Assembly: GCF_006569185.2 (NCBI RefSeq)
Contig: NZ_VIGC02000002.1
Location: 62,001-126,000, forward strand
Direction of reading: 5' to 3'
DNA length: 64,000 bases
Origin: Litorilinea aerophila
GTDB taxonomy: Bacteria > Chloroflexota > Anaerolineae > Caldilineales > Caldilineaceae
The translations under genes were made by a program, and so were the position numbers. Numbering within the stretch: position 1 is the stretch's first letter; each line of letters begins with the position of its first letter. Under the pieces are notes generated by a model, which was not told the DNA's origin, made no database searches, and saw nothing but the letters and a program-made list of their open reading frames with translations. Shown piece after piece: positions 38,961-53,348 of the stretch.

Positions 38961-41738
38961 ATGGACCATCCACCCCAATTTCCCAGGCCATCCGACGAGC
39001 CGGAACTGATGCCGGAAGAGGTCCGGTATGCCCCGGCCGACGAGCTGGCCGATCTCGACGAAATCATGAAAGAGGTGGATCAGATTCACAGGGAGGCCGC
39101 TGAACCGGCGGCCAGTCGGCCCGCCCCAGGGGCCAGGCGTCTGTCCAGGCTACGGCTCCTCCGTCCCACCCTTCCCCGCTGGGTGACCTGGCTGGCAGCA
39201 GGCGGCACAGCGGTGGCAGTGGCCGCCCTGGCCGTCCTGTACCTGCTCGGCATCTTCCCCGGGCGGGCCGGGTTGCCGGCATTCTCGCTGCCCCTGGTGG
39301 AGGACTTCAGCGCCGCGGATCTGCAACGCTGGATCGTTCATGAAGGGGTCTGGACCCTGCGGGAAGATCGCCTGGTTCAACTGGCCAATCTGGAAGGGCC
39401 GGCCCAGATCTACCTGCCGTATGAGATGCCGGCGGAACAACCCTACCACCTGAGCGCATATCTGATTTTGGGGCGGACCACCCGTGCCGCAGGCCTCAAC
39501 TTCAATGCCCAGTACCCCGAACCCTGGGCCCGGCAGCATCAGGTCTACATCGCTCGTGCCACGACCACGGACGAAGGTCTGGAAGGCGGCGAAGGCGAGG
39601 CGGCTCCCCTACAACTGGTGGCCGGCTTTACCGACGAAAGCGGCCAGTTCGTGCAACAGGTCAGCGTACCCTTCACCCTCGACACCGGGCAATATCGCCT
39701 GGATGTCTACGTCCTGGGCAACAGTTACACCGTACAACTCAACGGCCAGACCCTGATCGAGCGGCGCCCCCTCTTCTACAGCGGGGGGTTGCTGGGATTT
39801 GTCAGCCAGGGTACAGCCCGGTTTGACACCCTGAAAGTGACCGCTGCTGAAGTCCGGGATCCGGGTGAACAGGTTTACACCAGTGACTTCGACCAGACAC
39901 CAGGGGGAGCAGGCTGGGTCCCCCTCAGTGGCACCTGGGAACTGAGCGACGGGGAGCTGGTACAGACCAACCCCGCCATCATCGACGCAGCCATCGGTTA
40001 CGAAGGGAGCGCCTTCGAAAACTATGTGGTCCAGGCTACCTTCCGCCACCTGGTGGGCGTGGGCGGTGGCCTGCTGTTCAACATGGTCTCCCCTTATCAG
40101 ATCAACAGCGCCTATGTGGTCCGCTATTCGGAGCAGGCGGACGCCGTCTTCTGGGGATTTTTCGACGAACAGGGGATTTTTACCCGTCAGGGCTACGTAG
40201 ACACGGCGCCGGCAGGTCGGGAGCCCCACACCCTGGCGGTTTATGTGGGGGTAGAAAGCTACGACATCTATCTGGACGATCAGCTGCTAGCCCGGAATGT
40301 GCCCCTACAGGCCCTTGCACCGGCGCAGGAACCCGGCCGGAGCGGCGGCCACATCGGCCTGATCACAGCGCGCAGCAGCGTCGCCTACAGCCTGGTGGAG
40401 GTCTTTCCCCTCTTCGACAACGCTCAAATGAAGCTTCCCAGGCCCCAACCTCTCCAATCCCAGAGCCCGGCCAGCACTCCAGCCCAGGCAGACGCGACGG
40501 CCACTCCGGCAGCATCCACGGTGCCGGCGGAACCCACACCCCTGCCCGCCACGCCCACCGCCCGGGCCACCCGGCCTCCGGCACCTGCGACCCCGCTGCC
40601 CGCCTCCAGCCAGACGATTGTTCCAGGGAGCCTGGGCTGGCAGTCCGAGTTCCGGGGCGATCTGATCGGCGCGGGCTGGCGGCCCATCAGCGGCCAGTGG
40701 CAGTTCAGCAACGGCACCCTGGTGCAAAATGATCCCAACGGCATCGATCTGGCCATCGTCTACACAGGGCAGGCTTTTCAAGAGTACACCTACCAGGTGA
40801 GCTTCACCCACCAGACCGGCCACGGCGCGGGCATCCTCTTCAACATGCCCTACCAGAACCAGCTTGCCGGCGCCCACATGGTCCGCTTCTCAGAACGGCG
40901 ACCCGGGGGGATCTTCTGGGGCTATTTCGATGAAACGGGTAAATTCGTGGGCCAGGGCTACGCCAACGTCACACCGCCGGCCGACGCCCGCCACACCCTG
41001 CAAGTGGCCAGCGGCCAGGACAGCTACAGCATCACCCTGGATGGCTTCCTGCTGGCAGCCGACGTCCCCCTCCATCAAAATTATGGCTACGTAGGCCTGG
41101 TCACCGTCCAGAGCACGGCCAGCTTTGACCAAATCCAGGTGGGCGATCTGGTGGATCTGGCAACTGCGACGACCACGGCCGACCCGTCTGTCCTGGCACT
41201 CCAACTGGCCCCAGGCGCCGCGGTGGATACCAACGCGTCATCCGACCGGCGGGTGCTCAGCGGCCAGTGGGAGATCGAGGAGGGCGTCTATCGTCAGATT
41301 TCCCCAGCGCCGGCAGACTATATCCTCAACACCGGCGTCTACGCGTCGAATTACCGCATCGAAGCCACCATTGCCCTGCCGGTCAAACCGGACGCGGGCG
41401 GTGGCTTCGTGCTCCATATGCCGGAACGGGGGCGCAAAAATGGCGCGAGCATCGTCCGCCTGATCAACGGCGGGACGGGGCTCTTCTGGGGAGTTTACGA
41501 TGCGGCCGGCACTTTTCTGGGCCGTCAATCGGTGGAACTCCCCCCCAAGCCCGAGGGCGACAACGTCTTCCATCTCCGGGTGGAAGTGCGAGGGGCAGAA
41601 ATGGACCTGTTCGTCGATGAGGTGGAAATTGCCCGGGGAATCCAACTGCCCCGGAGCGAAGGCTGGGTTGGCCTGATCGCGTTTGGCGGGCCGGTGACCT
41701 TCACGGATCTACAGATCACCGTGGCCGGCATCCAATAG
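38961..41738 (+). CDS. Anchored protein with four LamG/ConA-like sandwich domains
   Basis: The 925-residue protein has a cytoplasmic N-terminus of about 70 residues, one membrane segment (WVTWLAAGGTAVAVAALAVLYLL) and four related external domains (about 110-295, 305-490, 555-735, 745-925). Each has a strand pair like GxWELSDGxLVQ, a middle segment like GGGLLFNM or GAGILFNM, then FWGxFDxxGxF, then YxIxLDxxLLAxxVPL, and a closing GYVGLVT. A Pro/Thr/Ala linker divides the pairs. The fold resembles laminarinase-type carbohydrate-binding domains. It probably binds or organises the surface glycan made by the preceding genes, 33 bp upstream. Confidence 0.78.
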   Translation: MDHPPQFPRPSDEPELMPEEVRYAPADELADLDEIMKEVDQIHREAAEPAASRPAPGARRLSRLRLLRPTLPRWVTWLAAGGTAVAVAALAVLYLLGIFPGRAGLPAFSLPLVEDFSAADLQRWIVHEGVWTLREDRLVQLANLEGPAQIYLPYEMPAEQPYHLSAYLILGRTTRAAGLNFNAQYPEPWARQHQVYIARATTTDEGLEGGEGEAAPLQLVAGFTDESGQFVQQVSVPFTLDTGQYRLDVYVLGNSYTVQLNGQTLIERRPLFYSGGLLGFVSQGTARFDTLKVTAAEVRDPGEQVYTSDFDQTPGGAGWVPLSGTWELSDGELVQTNPAIIDAAIGYEGSAFENYVVQATFRHLVGVGGGLLFNMVSPYQINSAYVVRYSEQADAVFWGFFDEQGIFTRQGYVDTAPAGREPHTLAVYVGVESYDIYLDDQLLARNVPLQALAPAQEPGRSGGHIGLITARSSVAYSLVEVFPLFDNAQMKLPRPQPLQSQSPASTPAQADATATPAASTVPAEPTPLPATPTARATRPPAPATPLPASSQTIVPGSLGWQSEFRGDLIGAGWRPISGQWQFSNGTLVQNDPNGIDLAIVYTGQAFQEYTYQVSFTHQTGHGAGILFNMPYQNQLAGAHMVRFSERRPGGIFWGYFDETGKFVGQGYANVTPPADARHTLQVASGQDSYSITLDGFLLAADVPLHQNYGYVGLVTVQSTASFDQIQVGDLVDLATATTTADPSVLALQLAPGAAVDTNASSDRRVLSGQWEIEEGVYRQISPAPADYILNTGVYASNYRIEATIALPVKPDAGGGFVLHMPERGRKNGASIVRLINGGTGLFWGVYDAAGTFLGRQSVELPPKPEGDNVFHLRVEVRGAEMDLFVDEVEIARGIQLPRSEGWVGLIAFGGPVTFTDLQITVAGIQ

Positions 41739-41844
41739 GGAAATCGCCCTCAGAAAGCCCAGGCTCAGAAGCCTGTGGGGATTGGCACCCTTTCGCAGTC
41801 AGGCGAACGGAACTATTGACGAGGTACCCAAGCGGGCGGAATGC

Positions 41845-42543
41845 TCAAGGAGCGTCGGCAGGGGAAAAACTATATCCCAGCGGCCCCACGTCCTGAATAT
41901 AGCGGGGATGGTCGGGATCGGGCTCGATTTTACGCCGCAAGTGCCAGATGTAGAGGCGGAGGTAGTCCAGATCCTCCGCGTATTCCTGCCCCCAAACCTG
42001 CTCCAGCAGCTTACGGGCCTCCAGCACTTGCCCCCGATTCTTGACCAGGGTGGCCAGGAGCTGATACTCCATGGGCGTCAGTTTCACCGCCCTGCCCTGG
42101 ATGGCAATCCGCTGGGATTCCAGGTCGATGGAGAGGTAATCATCGTGGTAGCGGACCCTGCCGAAGGTGGGGTCCGGCGCCTGGGCCCGCCGCAAATTAG
42201 CCCGGACCCGGGCCATCAGGGGTTTCAGGCGAAAGGGCTTGGTGACATAGTCGTCCGCGCCCAGATCCAGGCCGCGTACCACCGCCTCGTCGCTGCCCTG
42301 GGCAGTCAACATGATGATGGGGACCTGAGACTGGCTGCGGATCCGTCGGCAGACCTCGAAGCCATCCATGCCCGGCATGTTGATGTCCAGGATCACCAGG
42401 TCAAAGGGCTCGGCTTGAAATTTGCGCAGACCCTCCTCACCGTCTCCGGCCGCAACCACTTCATAGCCGCCCCCCCTCAACATGTAAACCACCAGTTCCG
42501 ACAGGACGGAATCATCATCAATGACCAGAATACGGTTCCCCAT
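41845..42543 (-). CDS. OmpR/PhoB-type response regulator
   Basis: The 232-residue protein has a receiver domain (1-120: [12 protein letters not shown], phospho-Asp in [13 protein letters not shown], Lys in VTKPFRLK) and a winged-helix DNA-binding domain (about 132-225: [31 protein letters not shown]). The wing motif ends [12 protein letters not shown] instead of the more common RGVGYRF. No kinase is adjacent; the sensor kinase at 26192 beyond the glycan cluster is one candidate. The gene converges with the glycan cluster; the 106 bp between them contains only a weak hairpin near 41760. Confidence 0.93.
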   Translation of the reverse strand: MGNRILVIDDDSVLSELVVYMLRGGGYEVVAAGDGEEGLRKFQAEPFDLVILDINMPGMDGFEVCRRIRSQSQVPIIMLTAQGSDEAVVRGLDLGADDYVTKPFRLKPLMARVRANLRRAQAPDPTFGRVRYHDDYLSIDLESQRIAIQGRAVKLTPMEYQLLATLVKNRGQVLEARKLLEQVWGQEYAEDLDYLRLYIWHLRRKIEPDPDHPRYIQDVGPLGYSFSPADAP

Positions 42544-42611
42544 CCGGTGTCATATCCCCTGATTCGTGCCCGTTCGCATCCACCGGTGTAATCCTATCAA
42601 GCGGCCACTTC

Positions 42612-43244
42612 TCAGCTTTCCTCATCCTGCACCGTCTCCCAGGCCCGCTGACAGACGGTTCGGGCCACCTGGTAGTCGAAGCCACGCCGGGCCAGGTACC
42701 CCATCACCTTCTTCTCAAACGCCTCCCAGGGCAGGCCCTTCCAGCGGGCAAGCCTCTGGGTCACAGCGGCCCAGGCCAACGCCTCCCCGTCCAGCCCCGC
42801 CAGCACCTGCTCGATGATGGCCGGTTCGATGCCCTTCTCCCGCAGCTCCTGGCGCAGCGCGCGGGCACTGCGGGGCCGGAAGCGCCCCCGGTTCTCCACC
42901 CAGAAGCGGGCAAAGGCCTGGTCGTCCAAAAAGCCCTGTGCCTCCAGCCGGGCTACGGTGCTCTCGATGACATCCGCCTCGTAGCCCTTCTCCCGCAGGT
43001 AGCGAATCAGCTCCTGTCGGCTGCGGGGGCGGTAGCCCAGAAAACGCACCGCGCGCTGATAGGCCAGATCTCGCTCCCCCTCCTGGCGCAGCCGGGCCAC
43101 CTCCTCCTCGGTGAGCTCTTGCCCCCTCTTCAAGCGGGCGGCCGTCAGAATGTTGACGGCAAACGCGTATTCCCCGTCCAGGTAGACGTTAACCCGCTCT
43201 CGATTTCGTTTTTGCACGCGTAGGGCGGTGATGGTTGGCGCCAT
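42612..43244 (-). CDS. recX: Regulatory protein RecX
   Basis: The 210-residue protein has the RecX arrangement of three-helix repeats: ARRLRQEG-type helices near residue 55, FLGYRPRSRQELIRYLREKGYE, QGFLDDQAFARFWVENR, RPRSARALRQELREKGI and AWETVQDEES at the end. RecX binds RecA filaments and limits recombinase activity. The N-terminus (ITALRVQKRNRERVNVYLDGEYAFAV) is the short beta-hairpin extension common in Gram-positive and Chloroflexi RecX. ATG 43244 was preferred over TTG 43259. recA is not in the window. The upstream regulator gene ends 12 bp before this start. Confidence 0.9.
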   Translation of the reverse strand: MAPTITALRVQKRNRERVNVYLDGEYAFAVNILTAARLKRGQELTEEEVARLRQEGERDLAYQRAVRFLGYRPRSRQELIRYLREKGYEADVIESTVARLEAQGFLDDQAFARFWVENRGRFRPRSARALRQELREKGIEPAIIEQVLAGLDGEALAWAAVTQRLARWKGLPWEAFEKKVMGYLARRGFDYQVARTVCQRAWETVQDEES

Positions 43245-43255
43245 GGCAGGGATCG

Positions 43256-43930
43256 TCAACGGGAAGAGGGGACGTGATTCTCGATGTGATGGCGGACCGC
43301 GTAGGCTGCCGCCTCCGCCCGGGAGGAGAGGTTCAGCTTGCTCAGGATGGAACTCACGTAGTTGCGCACCGTCTTCTCGGAAAGGAAGACCTGCCGGGCA
43401 ATCTCCTTGTTGGTCAAGCCCCGGGTAATCAGGGAAAGGATCACCAGCTCCTGGTCCGTGAGAGAGGCAAAGGCCTCTTCCTCGGCCCGGCGGGCATTGG
43501 TGCGTACCTGCTCGAACACCTTCTGGGTCACCGCTGGATCCAACAGGGATTCTCCCCGGGCTACCGTCTTCAGCGCCCGCACCAGGTCATCGCTGCCGAT
43601 CTGCTTGAGGACATAGCCGGCCGCGCCTGCGGCGATGGCGTCGAAGAGCATCTCGTCCTCCGCGTAGGAAGTCAGCATGATCACCCGGGTCTCAGGTCGC
43701 CGGGCCAGGATCTCCCGGGTGGCTTCGATGCCGCTCTTGCCGGGCAGCCGTACATCCATAATCACCACATCCGGCTGCACGTAGAGGGCCTTCTCCACCG
43801 CTTCCTGGGCATCGGCCGCTTCGGCCACCACCTCAAACTCGGGATAGGCCGAGAGCAGGGTCTTCAGCCCGATCCGCACCACTTCGTGATCGTCTACCAG
43901 AAGGATTCGTAAATGCATGGCTTCGGTCAT
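43256..43930 (-). CDS. NarL/LuxR-type response regulator
   Basis: The product of about 224 residues has a receiver domain ([14 protein letters not shown], phospho-Asp in [13 protein letters not shown], Lys in GYVLKQIG) and a C-terminal LuxR helix-turn-helix ([40 protein letters not shown]). ATG 43930 has AGGA two to three bases upstream; ATG 43918 is an alternative. The gene is divergent from the large hybrid kinase at 44202, so the two may be linked in one pathway, although the kinase has its own receiver domains. Confidence 0.95.
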   Translation of the reverse strand: MTEAMHLRILLVDDHEVVRIGLKTLLSAYPEFEVVAEAADAQEAVEKALYVQPDVVIMDVRLPGKSGIEATREILARRPETRVIMLTSYAEDEMLFDAIAAGAAGYVLKQIGSDDLVRALKTVARGESLLDPAVTQKVFEQVRTNARRAEEEAFASLTDQELVILSLITRGLTNKEIARQVFLSEKTVRNYVSSILSKLNLSSRAEAAAYAVRHHIENHVPSSR

Positions 43931-44003
43931 ATTCCTGTGGATGCCTGGACGGGCTAGCCAGAGCCGGAAGAGGCAGGAACCCGTCCCGCCGCAAATCGGT
44001 TGT

Positions 44004-44031
44004 ATTGTATCACACTTGCCACATTTGATAA
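44004..44031 (-). promoter_or_regulatory. Promoter for the NarL-type regulator gene
   Basis: On the minus strand TTATCA (44026-44031) and TACAAT (44004-44009) are 16 bp apart, about 75 bp before the start codon. On the plus strand, TATAAT at 44135-44140 may serve the hybrid kinase, but it lacks a recognisable -35. Confidence 0.45.
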
Positions 44032-44201
44032 GCATGAACGCGACAAAAAGCCCATCTCCTTCCGTACATCCCGCCGTCGATGATTCGTCCGGGAGTCGTT
44101 TATAGTAGAAGGGCCCACCTTACGGAAAATACGGTATAATAGACGGCGGCGCGGTGAAGCTTGCGAAAAAGTAGGGTTCAGAAAATCAGGAACGAGGGGA
44201 C

Positions 44202-49016
<4,815 letters not shown>

Positions 49017-49176
49017 GCCAGCAGGGGCCGGCCGCGGCCGTGCCCCTGCTGAATGCCGCCTCTCGTAGAATCTCGCCCTATCCTCCCTCATCCGCCGACG
49101 ACTTTCCCCGCCTCCCCTATCTTTCCCCCACCAGCGTCTCGGCCAGACACCACTTCTTCCCGTCAAGCTACCACAG

Positions 49177-49270
49177 TCTGGCGTAAATACCACGGCAGAA
49201 ATTCCGGGTGCCCTCTGGGCGCGCTACCTCTGGTGGGAACAATCGACGAATTTCTGCCGGGATTTACTAC
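49177..49270. repeat. MITE-like palindromic dispersed repeat, copy C
   Basis: Nearly identical to copy B at 20421-20512 in the same plus-strand orientation, with the inverted ends CGGCAGAAATTC and GAATTTCTGCCGGGATTTAC. It lies in the spacer between the hybrid kinase and Wzz-like genes, with no gene overlapping it. Confidence 0.88.
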
Positions 49271-49293
49271 ATCATCCAGACCGGGTCGATCAG

Positions 49294-49322
49294 TTCGCTT
49301 CCACAAGGGGTTGATGTATAAT
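49294..49322 (+). promoter_or_regulatory. Possible promoter for the Wzz-like gene
   Basis: TTCGCT (49294-49299) and a perfect TATAAT (49317-49322) are 17 bp apart, giving a leader of about 230 nt. A 21-codon ORF (49385-49450, beginning MNLSGQISPW) lies in this leader but has poor ribosome-site spacing. Confidence 0.45.
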
Positions 49323-49461
49323 CAGCCCCAGGCTGACAGCGCCTTGGTAAAAAGGGGCCGTCCCATCCGGGAGGCAGCACAGGGATGAATTTGTCAGGTC
49401 AAATTTCCCCATGGATGTCAGGTGCAGCCCTGTCAGCTGAAATTCAGTAGTTCATGATGAC

Positions 49462-49528
49462 GCGGAGTGGGCATCCTCAGATGCCGGGCCTGGTGGAACG
49501 GAGCTGCATCTAAGGATGCGCACTCCGC
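49462..49528 (+). other. Long hairpin in the leader of the Wzz-like gene
   Basis: The 23 bases at 49462-49484 (starting GCGGAGTGGGCATCC) pair with 49506-49528 with only two mismatched positions, around a 21-base loop. It ends 31 bp before the start codon. It has no T-run, so it is more likely a regulatory or RNA-stability structure than a terminator. Confidence 0.75.
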
Positions 49529-49558
49529 AAATGGATCATCGTCAGGGGAAAGAGATAC

Positions 49559-51490
49559 ATGAGTGTAGAACCCATGGATGTACCGACGCCACACCAGCAA
49601 TGGGTGGCCGAAGATGAGATCGACTTACGGCAGTATCTGGAAGTGTTGCTCCGCTGGTGGCGCGAGATTGTGGGCCTGACCCTGGCCGCGGTGGTGCTGG
49701 CCGCGGTGGGCGTCCTCATCCTGCGCCAGTTCCAGACACCTGTCTATGCGGCCAGCGCCTCGGTGGCTATTGTGCGCACCATCAGCGACGTGAACTTCGA
49801 CCCCCGCTTCCGCACCACCTCTGAAGATACCACCAACAGTACAGCCGCCACTGCCCGGCGCAGCGCCCTGGTCAGCCTGGCCACCAGCGGCGCCATCGCC
49901 CAGGCCGTGGCCGCAGAGCTGGGGGATATGCTCAGCGAGGAAGAACGTCAGCCGGGCACGCTGGTAGAAATGGTTACGGCATCGCTCGCCCAGCCGACAG
50001 GGAGCCGAACCGGAGACAGCGATCTGATTCGCATCACGGTAGAGGCGGACTCGCCGGAAAAAGCCGCCGCCATCGCCAATACCTGGGCCCGCATCTACGT
50101 GGACCAGGTGAACACGGTATACGGCCAGGTGCCAGATGAACTCCTCAACTCCATCCAGGCGGAACTGGCCAAGGCCCAGGAAAAGTACCAGCAGTCCCAG
50201 GCCCAGCTGGAGCAGTTCATCGCCCAAAGCCGGGTGGACGAGCTGAATCGGCTGGTGGCCGAGAAGCAGGACATCATCGACAACCTCCAGCGGGGCAAAC
50301 GCACGGCCATCGCTGCCCTGGTGGACGAAGCGGTCAAAGCCCGACAGGAAGTGATTGCAGCCTATCTGGAAGCCCAGACCCGCAATCAGCTGGTGGCTTT
50401 CAACAAAGAACAGGAAGGCCAGCGAGCCCTGGTGACCGCCTATCTGGACGCGGTGAACAACACCCAGGTCCAGGCCTTCCAGCAACAGGTGGAACGAATC
50501 CAGCAAGCCCTGACCGACGCCAGCCAGGCCCGACGCCGGGCCCTGCGGCTGGTGGGAGATGCCCAGGCGCTGCGGGAGCAGGTGGCCAATGGCGGCCCAG
50601 AGGGACTGACCAGCAGTGCCCAGGCGTTACAGGTGCTCAAGCTCCAGTCCTTTACCCAGCTCCTGGCCCAGAACACCATTTCTAACATCGACCTGGCTAT
50701 GCCAGAAATGACCGCCCCCACAAGCCTGCAGATCCAGGCGCCGGATGCCACCCTGCAGTTTCTGTTGGAAACTGAGCCGAACCTGACGGTGGAGGGCATG
50801 TTGGCCGACATCGACGCCCTGATCGATTCCCTGAACGCCCGCATCACCCGGCTGGATCAGCAAATCGAAAGCCTGACGGCCCAGGCCCTGAGCGGAGACG
50901 CCTATCAGCATCTGGGCGAGAAGGTCCCCACCGAGAGCGAGCTGATTCAGGCCATCCAGGAGCAGTATCCCCAGCTCTTCCAGACGGGGGATGTGGCTGC
51001 CCTGGGCGAGGCGGTGGGCACGGACAACCCGCTGGCAACCCTGGCCCGGGAAAAGGCCGCTGCCCTCCTGGAACTGAAGGAACTCCAGAGCATTCCCGAC
51101 TTCAGCACCGACGACCAGCCCCTGTCCCAGGCCATTGCACAACTGGAGGGTGAAGTCCAGGGCTTGAAGGCCCAGCTGGAGGCCGAGACGGCCCGGGGAC
51201 GAGAACTTACCCAATCCCGGGACCTGAACTGGGAAACCCTGAAGACGTTGAACAGCAAGGTGGCCGAGCTCAACCTGGCCCGGGCAGCGGCGGGCAGCGA
51301 AGTGCGCCTGGCAGCTTCGGCCATCCCGCCCGTGGAGCCGGTCCCCACGGTGCGCCTGCTCATGGTCGTCGGCGTGACCGGGGCCATGGCGTTGATGCTC
51401 TCGGTCTTTGTGGCCTTTGTAGCCGATTTTCTGGGCAAGGAGCCTTTCTTCGCAAACCTGCGGCGCCAGAGTTCACCGGCCGCGGGGTAA
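49559..51490 (+). CDS. Wzz/chain-length-determinant-like coiled-coil membrane protein
   Basis: The 643-residue protein has the Wzz plan: a short N-terminal segment with DLRQYLEVLLRWWREI, first membrane helix (about 38-58), a long periplasmic or external region, and a second membrane helix near the C-terminus (about 598-622, LLMVVGVTGAMALMLSVFVAFVADF) preceded by a Pro-rich turn AIPPVEPVPTVR. The middle (about 195-350 and 430-590) is rich in heptad-like Gln, Ala and Leu and should form coiled coils. It lacks a tyrosine kinase domain. It likely controls polymer length or export with the glycan machinery. GGGGAAAGAG lies upstream of the ATG. Confidence 0.85.
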   Translation: MSVEPMDVPTPHQQWVAEDEIDLRQYLEVLLRWWREIVGLTLAAVVLAAVGVLILRQFQTPVYAASASVAIVRTISDVNFDPRFRTTSEDTTNSTAATARRSALVSLATSGAIAQAVAAELGDMLSEEERQPGTLVEMVTASLAQPTGSRTGDSDLIRITVEADSPEKAAAIANTWARIYVDQVNTVYGQVPDELLNSIQAELAKAQEKYQQSQAQLEQFIAQSRVDELNRLVAEKQDIIDNLQRGKRTAIAALVDEAVKARQEVIAAYLEAQTRNQLVAFNKEQEGQRALVTAYLDAVNNTQVQAFQQQVERIQQALTDASQARRRALRLVGDAQALREQVANGGPEGLTSSAQALQVLKLQSFTQLLAQNTISNIDLAMPEMTAPTSLQIQAPDATLQFLLETEPNLTVEGMLADIDALIDSLNARITRLDQQIESLTAQALSGDAYQHLGEKVPTESELIQAIQEQYPQLFQTGDVAALGEAVGTDNPLATLAREKAAALLELKELQSIPDFSTDDQPLSQAIAQLEGEVQGLKAQLEAETARGRELTQSRDLNWETLKTLNSKVAELNLARAAAGSEVRLAASAIPPVEPVPTVRLLMVVGVTGAMALMLSVFVAFVADFLGKEPFFANLRRQSSPAAG

Positions 51491-51588
51491 GGACCTGGCG
51501 TGCCCCAAACCCGGTTCCCAGGCCTTGATGTCATGTTGTTTGTGGCGTAGCAAACTGGCCTGCGCCACACCGTCTAGAAGGGAGCTGC

Positions 51589-52308
51589 ATGGAGCCGGCG
51601 GAACTGCCATCGTTCGGGCGAATACTCCGTGGCGCGCTCTCATTGGATGAGGGGATCTTCGCCACCATCCAACATGCGCCCCAGGGACTCTGGATTGCGT
51701 TGGCCGTGGTCGGGCTGGCCGGCCTGTCCGAGTCCCTGGGGCAAAGTGTGGTTCTCTTCATCAACCGGGTGCGCCCGCGCCGCTTCATCCTGGCGCTGGC
51801 CATTTCGGCCGTCAGCCACCTCTTCGGCTACCTGCTGTGGACCATCTGCGTGTGGCTGATCGGCAACCATGTCTTCGATCGGCGACAGGCCCTGCCGGAG
51901 GTGGCGGCCGTGGTCGGCCTGGCCTACGCCCCCCAGTTGCTGGCATTCTTCGAGCTGACCCCCTTTCTGGGCAACGCCTTTTCGGTGTTGCTCTCCCTGT
52001 GGAGCATGGTGGCCATCCTGGTGGCCATCCGGGTGGGCTTCCAGCTGGAGACGTGGCAGGCCCTGGTGGCCAGCGGTCTGGGCTGGGCCCTGATCCAGAT
52101 CTACCGGCGCACTGTGGGGCGCCCCATCTACAGCCTGGGTCGCTGGCTGGCCCGACGCGCAGCGGGAGTCCCCCTCCAATTTACCGAAAAGGATCTCCCC
52201 CGGCTACGTCGCCGCCCTCGCTTCCTGGAAAGCTGGGACCGGTGGCCCCACCGCCCCGGCCGCTCGCGGACATCCCACAAGGCCTCAAAGGAGCAACCCG
52301 GTGGTTGA
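51589..52308 (+). CDS. Yip1-domain membrane protein
   Basis: The 239-residue protein has about five hydrophobic segments between residues 30 and 175 and the Yip1-type pattern: [15 protein letters not shown] near the N-terminus, a membrane segment ending [13 protein letters not shown], then [18 protein letters not shown] basic tail of about 60 residues follows. Bacterial Yip1-like proteins are poorly understood and may help membrane trafficking or assembly. It overlaps the next gene by eight bases, so the two are translated together. GGGAG lies five bases before the ATG. Confidence 0.75.
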   Translation: MEPAELPSFGRILRGALSLDEGIFATIQHAPQGLWIALAVVGLAGLSESLGQSVVLFINRVRPRRFILALAISAVSHLFGYLLWTICVWLIGNHVFDRRQALPEVAAVVGLAYAPQLLAFFELTPFLGNAFSVLLSLWSMVAILVAIRVGFQLETWQALVASGLGWALIQIYRRTVGRPIYSLGRWLARRAAGVPLQFTEKDLPRLRRRPRFLESWDRWPHRPGRSRTSHKASKEQPGG

Positions 52309-53344
52309 TACGTTGAGCGATCTCCTCATGCTGATCGGGTTGGTGCTGGCCGGCCTGCTGGTCTGGGCCGCCCTTTCCCCCTTCGAGATGCTGGGCTGGT
52401 GGGCAGGCTGGTTCGGCGATCAGATTTACGACGACGGGATCCCGTCCGACGGGCTGGTGCGCACCGTGCGCCCCCAGCGGAACAGCTACCTGATCTTCCT
52501 CTCTGGCATTGGGCGGGTATCGGGCGCCACCCTCAGCTACCGGGAGCAGGAATTCCTGCGGCGACTGGCGTTGGTGCTGCCCCACACGGTCATCATCGAC
52601 GACATTTTCCCCTACTCCGTCAACAACCTGGCCCTGACCGGGCAGCCTGTTTTTGCCCGGCTGTGGCGTTGGGCGCTGGAACGGAAGATCCATGGCCCGA
52701 CCATCGCCGGCTATCTCATCAACCTGCGCAACATCTGGCAGGTGTTAATTTCGGCCGACAAACGGTACGGCCCCCTCTACAACCAGGCCACGGCCGAAGT
52801 GCTCCTCCACGGCCTGTTGCGCTACGAATACCCCCTCAACAACCCCTTGCCCATCTTCGTGATGGGCTACAGCGGCGCTGGCCAGATGGCCGTGGGCGCG
52901 GCCACCTACCTCAAAGAGTGGCTGCGGGCACCGGTCTACATCATCTCCCTGGGCGGCATCTTCAGCAGCGACCCCGGCCTGCTGGCCGCGGACCACCTCT
53001 ACCACCTCTACGGCAGCGAGGACAAAATCCAGCGACTGGGCGATCTGGCCCCCGGACGCTGGCCCATCTTCGCCGCTTCGGAGTGGAACCGGGCCCGCCG
53101 CCAGGGAAAGATCACCCGAATCCCCATGGGCCCCATGCGCCACACCGGCCAGGGAGGGTATCTGGATGCCAAAAGCCACCTGCCGGACGGCACCGCCTAC
53201 GTGGACCGCACAGTCCAGACGGTGGCCGACATCGTCCGGCGGCACACCAGCCACCTCCCAACCCTGACACTCGAGGCGGACGGGGCCATCCCCTGGGAGC
53301 AGGACAGGGCCACGGTCGCCGCCCACCTGATCCGCAGGTCCTGA
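52301..53344 (+). CDS. Membrane-anchored alpha/beta-hydrolase-like protein
   Basis: The 347-residue protein starts at GTG 52301 inside the end of the Yip1-like gene, with AAGGAG about ten bases upstream. It has an N-terminal membrane helix ([16 protein letters not shown]) and then a soluble domain with the nucleophile elbow [15 protein letters not shown] (GxSxG, Ser near residue 192), a strand [10 protein letters not shown] and a late RHTGQGGY that may hold the catalytic His. The order fits an alpha/beta hydrolase, but the family is not one I can name. Coupling to the Yip1-like gene suggests a joint membrane role. Confidence 0.65.
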   Translation: MVDTLSDLLMLIGLVLAGLLVWAALSPFEMLGWWAGWFGDQIYDDGIPSDGLVRTVRPQRNSYLIFLSGIGRVSGATLSYREQEFLRRLALVLPHTVIIDDIFPYSVNNLALTGQPVFARLWRWALERKIHGPTIAGYLINLRNIWQVLISADKRYGPLYNQATAEVLLHGLLRYEYPLNNPLPIFVMGYSGAGQMAVGAATYLKEWLRAPVYIISLGGIFSSDPGLLAADHLYHLYGSEDKIQRLGDLAPGRWPIFAASEWNRARRQGKITRIPMGPMRHTGQGGYLDAKSHLPDGTAYVDRTVQTVADIVRRHTSHLPTLTLEADGAIPWEQDRATVAAHLIRRS

Positions 53345-53348
53345 GGGT

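Noticed and set aside
41758-41779. Terminator between the sandwich-domain gene and the OmpR-type regulator gene
   Set aside because: CAGGCT/AGCCTG gives only a six-base-pair stem without a T-run, too weak to call.
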